From positions 11,966,001 through 12,030,000 of the forward strand of contig OY987267.1 in the NCBI GenBank assembly GCA_963920665.1: 64,000 bases of DNA, given 5' to 3'. The notes beneath the pieces are model-generated. The model saw only the letters and a program-made list of their open reading frames with translations. It had not been told where the DNA came from and ran no database searches. Positions 56,561 through 64,000 of this stretch are shown one piece after another (positions within the stretch are counted from its first letter, which is position 1; each line of letters begins with the position of its first letter). This DNA comes from Straminergon stramineum. Its lineage: Eukaryota; Streptophyta; Bryopsida; Hypnales; Calliergonaceae. The translations under genes and the position numbers were made by a program.

Positions 56561-59500
56561 AAATCTCCCCTTGGTGTTGATTGGGGTGAAATCTTGCCCC
56601 ACCATTGATTTAAGGATAATAGTTAGTGGGGTTTTGGAGAGTTTTTTAATCCTTAAAAGATGGATTGGTGACTGTGGAAATCATCCCTTTTGGAACCTTG
56701 TGACATCATCTACTTTTAAAAAATCAAAAATATTCATTGGAGGTCAAACTACTACAGAAGATTTTCCCTTTCTATACGAAATTCCGAAGATGAATAGTTG
56801 CACTTCTATCCTACATAGATAGGATACTCTATCATCCATTGGACACTAAACATTCATGTTGACGTTTATGGGTTAACACCTTAGAGTTCAAATGTCCAAT
56901 TTCTACCAGAAACAAATTGAAATTCAAGTTTCATCCTCATTATTTTTTGGATGAAAGGAATCATCCTAATTTGTGGAGATACTTTATCAAGTTGTTGTCC
57001 TATATAATAGATAAATTTGGTGTTACTAAAGTACACATTTTTCTAAGATCACAAATGTGACAGTATATCAAGTGGTTGACCAAGCCAAAATTGCATTGAC
57101 TCTAGTTCAAAACTGGATTTGCAAAAAGGAGGTCAAAGATTTAAAGAACACACAAATTTAAAAAAATCACCATGTCAAGAGAACCTCATTCCAAATCCAT
57201 TCCAATAAATTTTTTACTCAAAAATGATAAGATTTTGCTTATAGTCAATATTAGAAGGAATTTTGAAATTTTCCTTTCAAAGTTTATAAAAAGATATTCG
57301 CTCTAGAGGTTGTAAGATTTTGCATATTTCTAACAATACTAGCATGTAAGCGTTGAGAGATGTGAGCCTATGACTGATGAACCTAGTTGTAGGTATATAT
57401 GTACCTATAGCCACTTGATGGTGTTTATAATATATGTACCCATAACATAGTAACAATATAACATAAAAAGAGTCTATAACATAGGTATCTATAATATAGA
57501 CACTTATAACCATAGAAAGTGTATAATATAGACTCATAGGCTCATAGATTCCATACTCACATATTAGCACTCTACAACATATTTCAAAGTTTTTTATTCT
57601 ATATTTATTGACAAATGAAGGTCACTACTAGGGCAATATGAAAGCACAATAATATGGAAGTTAGTATGATAGATAGAATTATTATAAGTTGATTTATACT
57701 ATTTTCATGGTATAACAATCAGTGTGATTGTCTTCCAACTTTCATCCAACTTTTATATATCTTCATTCCAATTTCATTCAATTAGAACAAGGGGAGTTTG
57801 TACTATTCATGAAACTCTTTCATTAATTGAATTAAATTAACCCTTAAGGATTGGGAATAGTCTCGATTTTCAAAATTGTGAAAATGTATTGTAAAATACA
57901 ATTTAGAATAAGAAGTGAATGACTACTCTCAAGTAATAGAGTAAAGATGATCCAAATATCAAATCCATTTAGTTTAATCAACTACTATACTAACTAATAT
58001 TTATAATTAAATTTGAAGCTAAAAATGGTAAAGTAATAAAAAAAAAAATATGATAGCAATTCGAATTTCATTACATGATCATTTCTAAGTCAATCCATTT
58101 TAGTTCTCAAGTTTTGTATTTGTTCAACTTAATTGAGTTACATCATGAAAAGGAACTAGATTCATTGTGTTTTTCAATTTTGCAAAATTTGATTCCTTTT
58201 TCAATACGCCTTTTAGTGAAATTTTTTTAATCATATTTGAAGTATGTTGCCATACTATTTCCAATGTCAACTAATTTTGAAATTTTGAAATTGTTTGCCA
58301 CATGTCTATATTCTCTAGGTTTGGATAATTAGAATATGGGTTGGTCAATGCATTCTTGAATTAGTGGATGAAAATACAATATTTAGACCTATGGAAGCAT
58401 ATCTTGATAATATCCTATTTGACAAGGGTTGTGGTAGTGAAGTTACAATGAATAATTCACCACCTTTGAACTCATGAGAATGCAAGCCAAGGCCAAGCTA
58501 GTGAATTATAGTGCTTTAGCTACCTCAAAGTTGATAGGCTTGAGGTGAAATAAATTATCATAGTATTATTCAATTCCAACCTCCCTATAGGCTATCAATT
58601 GAGCACGACTAATAGCTTACTAAAATATACATCAAGTGACTAACTCCCACTTACTCAAGATATAGATTCTTCAATTTGATACCTTCATTTCTCAATAATA
58701 GTTCTTGTTTGGTTATTAAATATGATGCTAATTTCACCATACAAAATACAAATTTTGCTTTGGAAATTGGAATGCCTATAATGAAATTCTTGTTTTTAAA
58801 TCATTTTTTTTCTTAAATCAAGTGTCTAAAATAAATCCCTAGATTTATTTTTGTAATTTATAATCCAAAGACTTTTTTGGCAAGCACTTGTCTTGCAAAA
58901 CAAATCCAAACATTTTTAGTTAGTGGAGAATCCAATGACTCCCGTGCACCAATATGGAGCCCAATGACTTGCATTTAGTCCACGTAAAGTCCAATGATTT
59001 TCTTTTTGTGAACATAAAATAAAATAACTTCCATACATCCTTGTGTTAAATCCAATGACTTTCTTTTATTTGAAATTTATTTTGCAATCCTTCATATATT
59101 CAAGAATTCTCCCATTTAATACAAGTATGTATTTTCACCAAATCACATCAATAAATCTATCATCACAAGATGATCAACTTTTGAATTGTTTTGAAATATA
59201 CAAAAGAGAATTTATTACTTATTCAACTTCTTTTTTGAGCTGCAATGTAGCAACTCATGTAGCATCTTTTTGCATTTTATGACATGTTTTTGATATTTAA
59301 AATTGCAAATAAATAATTATAGATTAGCATGCATCAAACTTTGCGTTTCAAATCTAAATATCATGCTTTAATAATCATTCATATTGAATAATTCAATGAT
59401 ACTTTAACCCCTAAAGCAACAAATGGTGTTTTTTGGCAACATAGCAATTTCGGGCAGCTCACTACGGATGGAATTTTGATTTTTTTTCTTTGAAATTTTC

Positions 59501-60794
59501 ACACAACATTTTCCCGAGGAGTAGCTTTAAGACCCAACAATTTTCATAACTTTTGAATACATGGTTAAAAAGTTATTGTATAATATGTTGTTTTCATTGC
59601 TCGGCGGGCAGCCCGGGCAGCAAAAAAAAATTCTTGAAAAATCACTTTTTTTTAAAATAAAAATTTGAAATTGGTTTTCTACATTTTTATATACATGAAA
59701 AGCTTTGAATCATTACATTTTGATTTGTGAGATGAAAGTTATGAAGAGTTTTAGTTGTGGGTAGTTTGTGGGTAGTAATGGAATCTCTACTCTAAAATAA
59801 ACTTTGAAGACCTTTATTTCACTCAATTTTTAATATTTTTTGAAAAAAATAAAAACTTGAGGTGTAGATTGTTTATTACAAAAATTTCACCATTGGGATT
59901 TTCATTTTTCAATTCCATAAATAAATTATTAACACTTTAGTATTTTGAATCATTCTCTACTACTATCTACTTACTATTTTTTTCCTATATGTTGTACAAT
60001 TCCAAATGATCTAAAATTTTTCAAACATGTAGCCAACATGACTTGAAGAATGAATCCAAAGAGTTACAACCATTTTGGACATTTTTTCATAATCATTTGA
60101 CCTTGTGGAGTGCATCTGCCCGGATTTTTGCAGGGCCAAAAAATGGCTTTTTGTCACTTCAAATGCTAATATCTTGCAATCCAAACGGTGGAAATATCTG
60201 AAATTTTTTCCACATCTTCCTAAACGAGATTATTACAAGATCCTACGGTTACATTTGTCCAAAAATGTATTTTTTCTAAAATTTGGTACTTGTATTGGAG
60301 ATGACAGTTTTGGAGCGTTTTTAGTGAAAACATAGTCAAAAACCTTTAGGGGTTAACTCCAAAAGGATGCCATTGACACTAAATGTCCAATGGGTGACAG
60401 AGAGTCTTTCTATGATAGAAATGCATATGTCCAAGTAAGTGATTCTCATGGTGTTGAAAGGTTGATTCTCATGGTAACTAACCTAGACTTTTGGGGTTAA
60501 TATCAAATGCATATTTTAGACTTACTTTAGTTGTAGCTTTTGTTGTTTTGTTCTTTCTTTTGTAGCATGACTTTGAGCGGCTTCAGTTGATTTAAGAGCC
60601 TATTTAAAACTCTAGAATGATCTGAACAACTAATGGAGTGCATCTCAATTGATTTTGATCACTATGCTAGTTTTTGATGAGATTAAAGTTAATTTTTGAT
60701 GAACTTTACTTCAAATTTTGTTGTAATGTGAAATTATTTTTTCTTTCTAGAAACTATTATAATTTTATTATAATTTTGAGAATAATGGTATAAA
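56561..60794. other. AT-rich repeat region, possible 3.6-kb inverted-end element
   Basis: No gene. The stretch near 56826-56890 (actctatcatccattggacactaaa...) is similar in inverse to about 60340-60404 (...cactaaatgtccaatgggtgacagagagt), suggesting imperfect inverted ends about 3.6 kb apart. 57340-57560 is low-complexity 'tataacatag/tatagac' sequence. 59580-59620 contains gggcagcccgggcagc. Confidence 0.4.
60130..60340 (+). repeat. Dispersed repeat 'gctaatatcttgcaatc', copy 3
   Basis: Same landmarks as 41600-41815 in the same order and orientation, including ttttttccacat-tt-c and gagatgacagttttggagcg. No coding. Confidence 0.55.
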
Positions 60795-61650
60795 CTAAAA
60801 TACCTTATGTGATGGCCCTTGATTGTTTTTTGGATGGCTTGTCCATCTCTCCATCACTACTAAAATCATCTTTAGAATCATCTTCATCTCTATATTTGAA
60901 AATTTTCTTTCCTTTGCACTTTTTAGCTTTTTCCACACTAATGCACTTTCCTTTGAACCCAGTTGATATCTCAAATTTCCTTTTTCCGACCACAAAAGCC
61001 TTGGTGGAGTGATAAACTCTACTATCATTTTGATTTTCACTTGTTGTTCTTCCTGAAAGATTCTACCAACAAATGACAACAATGACAACAATGATAGTCT
61101 TTGATTAGTGCCATGAATGTATTTGAATCTTATCCATGAATTAGCTAAGATTGTCTCTTAGTTCTTTATAAACAACTCCCATTCTAGCCATATGACCAAT
61201 AATGGATTTACATTTAGCATTTGATTTTGCCATCCAATCCTCTTCATTTGCTTTGTAGGACCAAAATTCTTTTCATAAAATCATCTATACATTTTCATCA
61301 CTCATTGCATGCATAGAATGCAATTCAACAATTATTTCCTTTGAAGTCTTAGAATGATTGATTTGTTGAAGTGGCTCATCATTGAGGTAAAAGGCAATTG
61401 TAGAAAGAGTATTAAAATAACTTTTCATCCACTTCGCTATACTTTTATTAAAAGCAACAACATAATTAGCATCACAATTGGTAACTTCATTGGCTCCTAC
61501 ATCTCCACCCATCCCCTTTTGGCTATGTCTTGGTACGTTTATTGTAGAATACCATGTTGTCAATGTTGGCTCTTCCCTAATCACAATTTCTAATATCCCT
61601 CTCTTTTCAAACAACGACATTCTTAGCATCAACAAGCATAGAAGTTATCA
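60795..61650 (-). pseudogene. Unrecognised minus-strand coding remnant
   Basis: Two open minus-strand stretches, 61285-61635 (starting MLMLRMSLFEKRG, containing NVPRHSQKG and FNKSIAKWMKSYFNTL) and about 61010-60800 (KSAKERKF...DDSKDDFSSDGE...KKQSRAIT, highly charged). They are separated by a stretch with stops. The lysine/serine/acidic C-terminal tail and length suggest a structural or gag-like protein of a retroelement, but no diagnostic motif (no CCHC knuckle, no protease) is visible. Function unknown. Confidence 0.25.
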
Positions 61651-62399
61651 CTACTAAAATCATCAAGGAATGAAGATCTATTAGAAGGATTAGCAAACAT
61701 TGCAACACATGCAATGAATCAACAATTCAATTTACAAGTTGATGACATTAATATCTAGGGAGTTTTATAAAAGAATCAACACTTTCGATTTCATTCATAA
61801 TTAAATAAAAATGATCATTACCTTCTAGATCTTAAAGGTGACCTCAAATTGACTACTCCAAAGTGCAACATTTGGCTACCATACATTGTTAAATTATAAG
61901 AAGAACAGTGATGCAAGTATAATATGCAACCCTACCATAGAAGAGATAATGAGATATATTCAACTCAACTATATCTTCTTCCCCAACCACATTGTGTATT
62001 ATATTACTTAGACATCTTTCAAAATTTCTTCTATAGAAGAACTCATTAGGTATATGTGCACTTAGTACTAATGGTGTAATCTAAATCTCATGGTAATGTA
62101 TTTGTCCTAGTTCCATGGTATTTGCAACACCTATTTTCTATGATGCTATAGTTTCCTCAAAGTCAATATACTTTCAAAGAATTCAATTATTATCAAATAA
62201 TTTAATTCTAAATATTTCAAGCATAACTTCTTCCTCATGATTCTGTTATTTAGGAAAACTTTGCAACTAGTTGAAATAACTTGCTTACAAACATGAGCTC
62301 AAAGAAAAAAGAAGAGATCCCTTGTTTAAGCCATGTGACTAGTTGTGCCACTTTATAGCTTCTTCATATCATCAGAGAACATTTGAAATTCTGGAATAT
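61651..62399. other. AT-rich stretch, nothing recognised
   Basis: No gene, repeat boundary or RNA feature seen. Confidence 0.4.
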
Positions 62400-62621
62400 G
62401 TAAGGTAGTAGACCCTATTTCAAAAGCCACCCAATTTGTGCTACTATGTATCAATAGTGTACATTTGAAACTTTCAAATGTACACAACTAATTTAGAATA
62501 ACTAATATAGAATGGCCAAGAAGTGGCACAACTAGGGTCTCCTATCTTACATATGCAACATGGTTTGATACAAATAGGGTGGCTTATGAAATGTTTGGCA
62601 CAAATAGGGTCTCTTACCTTC
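62400..62621. mobile_element. Imperfect foldback MITE, about 220 bp
   Basis: Left arm 'aaggtagtagaccctatttc...aagccacccaatttgtgcta' corresponds in inverse to 'gatacaaatagggtggctta...ggcacaaatagggtctcttacctt' on the right. A smaller palindrome, gtgtacatttgaaactttcaaatgtacac, lies at 62457-62485. No coding; ends approximate. Confidence 0.6.
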
Positions 62622-63780
62622 AGTATAATGTACACCCCCCCAAAACCACCACTGCAGCAATAGTTCAAAACATGGTCAGCAGTTTGTAACATGATATCAG
62701 ATTAACTCCAACCGTCAGACCCATATCAGTCTGAAACTTTTCCCATATTACATTGGAAAGAATATCATATGTTAATAGTAATACAAGAAGGTTCTGACGC
62801 ACCAAAAATGCAACACTTAGAACTGTACCCAGGAATTCTGAAGGCTCCGCTTATTATTAGAAAAAGAACTGGTAACGTAGTCTTCAACCTCCTAATCAAT
62901 ATTAATATCCATCCGTTGTCTTACATTCTGGGACAGTGGCGATTATGGGAGGCCATACCTCATCGACACTGCAATTCCTCTCTTGCACACCAGTAGCTCA
63001 CCGGAATGGCCTGAGTTAGGACCAGTTTCACCACCTCTAGCAACACCAAAACTCAACCGGTGATAGTGAAATGTCCGACGTTCTACTACTCTCAATCTAC
63101 CGCCGCCTAATCACCTAACAGGATTCGAATAGGTCGGCACTGGACGTTACACCCAGATGGTTCATTCAAAATCTCCGTCAACAAGAATCTATCACAAAGA
63201 CTGATTACTGCACACAAACAATGGATTCGGAATAAGCATGAACTCCTTAGAACTACTCCTAATTGATCTACCCTAAATTTTAACCATGCAAAGAATGATC
63301 GAAGCCTCCAATGCGAAGCCAGTGCAGGAAACATGACGAGCACTTTATAAACAAATTGAGACCTGCCACTTACCCTAGTCAGTTCCTCATACGAGGGTTC
63401 TAGGCCTCGAAACTGGCTCCATCGGGCCTGGCTAAAGTGACTCTCAATACAGTCCTAACGTATGTCCAAACGAACACAAAACTACTGTCCGCGAACCCAT
63501 ACTTTAAATCAAACTCAACCTGGATACCTGATGGTACCCCATGTACACGATCCTCGACATTTTGATCGACACGCGCTACTCGTCTGCTATATTTCTACAC
63601 TCGTTACTAGCTATGGTACACAATCGGCATGCCTTCCAACTCCTATCAGCTAGAACCTGACATGACCCTGCAGATCACCAAACGCAGGCAAATCAGAGCT
63701 TCAACTTTCCCTTTTCAATTACAACTGAAAGCACATGCGTAAAGTCCTCCTGAAAAAACTCTATATGCCTTAATATAACA
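62622..63780. other. Moderately GC-richer stretch, no clear gene
   Basis: Composition shifts towards higher GC from about 62980. No supported exon. It could be the 3' untranslated region of a minus-strand gene entering from the right edge. Confidence 0.3.
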
Positions 63781-63783
63781 AGT

Positions 63784-63918
63784 TTACCGGCACTCCTTCA
63801 ATAGATACATGGAGGGGCTGAATTGATCACAGCCACCTCCTCCCAACACGTGGCCGTCATCCGCGACCGAATTCAAACCCAGCGTTGACGCTCCCCGGAC
63901 AGGAGTGCGAGCGATGCC
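63784..63918 (-). CDS. Possible terminal exon of a gene beyond the right edge
   Basis: On the minus strand an acceptor-like ttcgtgcag precedes a GC-rich open stretch PSPEHGIARTPVRGASTLG...DDGHVLGGGGCDQFSPSM that ends at a stop (63784). Composition is unlike the surrounding AT-rich DNA. No family recognised. If real, the rest of the gene lies to the right of the window. Confidence 0.3.
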   Translation of the reverse strand, partial: GIARTPVRGASTLGLNSVADDGHVLGGGGCDQFSPSMYLLKECR

Positions 63919-64000
63919 GTGCTCGGGTGACGGCTGCACGAAGAATGAAAGATCCACATCAGCTAATGACATTAAAAGACTCGGCAATGAAGTAACAGGA

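Noticed and set aside
1..64000. CRISPR arrays, rRNA, tRNA or bacterial operons
   Set aside because: No regularly spaced direct repeats, no recognisable tRNA cloverleaf or rRNA sequence, and all genes are eukaryotic in structure.

Overview
This is a stretch of plant nuclear genome. The evidence is spliced genes with GT-AG introns, nucleus-encoded plastid-targeted proteins, and a dense layer of plant-type transposons: Ty3/gypsy, CACTA, PIF/Harbinger, SWIM-domain and MITE families. Gene density is very low. Short introns, AT-rich intergenic DNA and a retained plastid MinC-type domain make a non-flowering land plant (lycophyte, fern, bryophyte or gymnosperm) my best guess, but the sequence alone does not settle this.

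Layout. 1-3.5 kb: decayed Ty3/gypsy pol on the minus strand, holding a perfectly bounded CACTA-type MITE. 3.9-19.2 kb: a broken multi-exon minus-strand gene with a ParB-like 'NHR' segment, a charged coiled coil and a beta-class amino-methyltransferase-like module. An entire 7.9-kb DNA transposon sits in one of its introns, six bases past a splice donor. That element has CCCGGG-starting terminal inverted repeats and an ATTTAATT target duplication. It carries a plus-strand transposase gene with two ZF-HD-type zinc fingers, a C2H2-like finger and a P-element/THAP9-like RNase H core. 17.7-18.8 kb: a cluster of about 100-bp hairpins (another copy at 24.6 kb). 22.4-26.3 kb: a broken SWIM-domain transposase-like gene, with a more decayed relative at 38.3-39.8 kb. 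26.4-42 kb: mostly gene-free repeats, including a solo LTR at 33.7-34.9 kb. 42.7-43.4 kb: a two-exon gene for a small plastid-type membrane protein. 45.1-50.3 kb: a PIF/Harbinger unit (transposase plus, Myb/SANT-like ORF1 minus), with ORF1 split by a second solo LTR. 51.7-54.2 kb: a multi-exon gene whose product has a plastid-targeting-like leader, a cyanobacterial-type MinC C-terminal domain and a multi-pass membrane tail. 55.0-56.2 kb: an intronless, convergent plastid MinD gene. 56-64 kb: AT-rich repeats, a foldback element and a possible terminal exon at the right edge.

How the genes fit together. The minC-like and minD genes are about 0.8 kb apart. They encode the two proteins that, in bacteria and cyanobacteria, form the membrane-bound inhibitor positioning the FtsZ ring. 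In this MinC relative the usual N-terminal FtsZ-inhibiting domain is absent and a membrane domain is attached, so it may be a self-anchored MinD partner in the plastid. I regard this fusion and linkage, the ZF-HD-finger transposon and the ParB/methyltransferase gene as the three most notable items.
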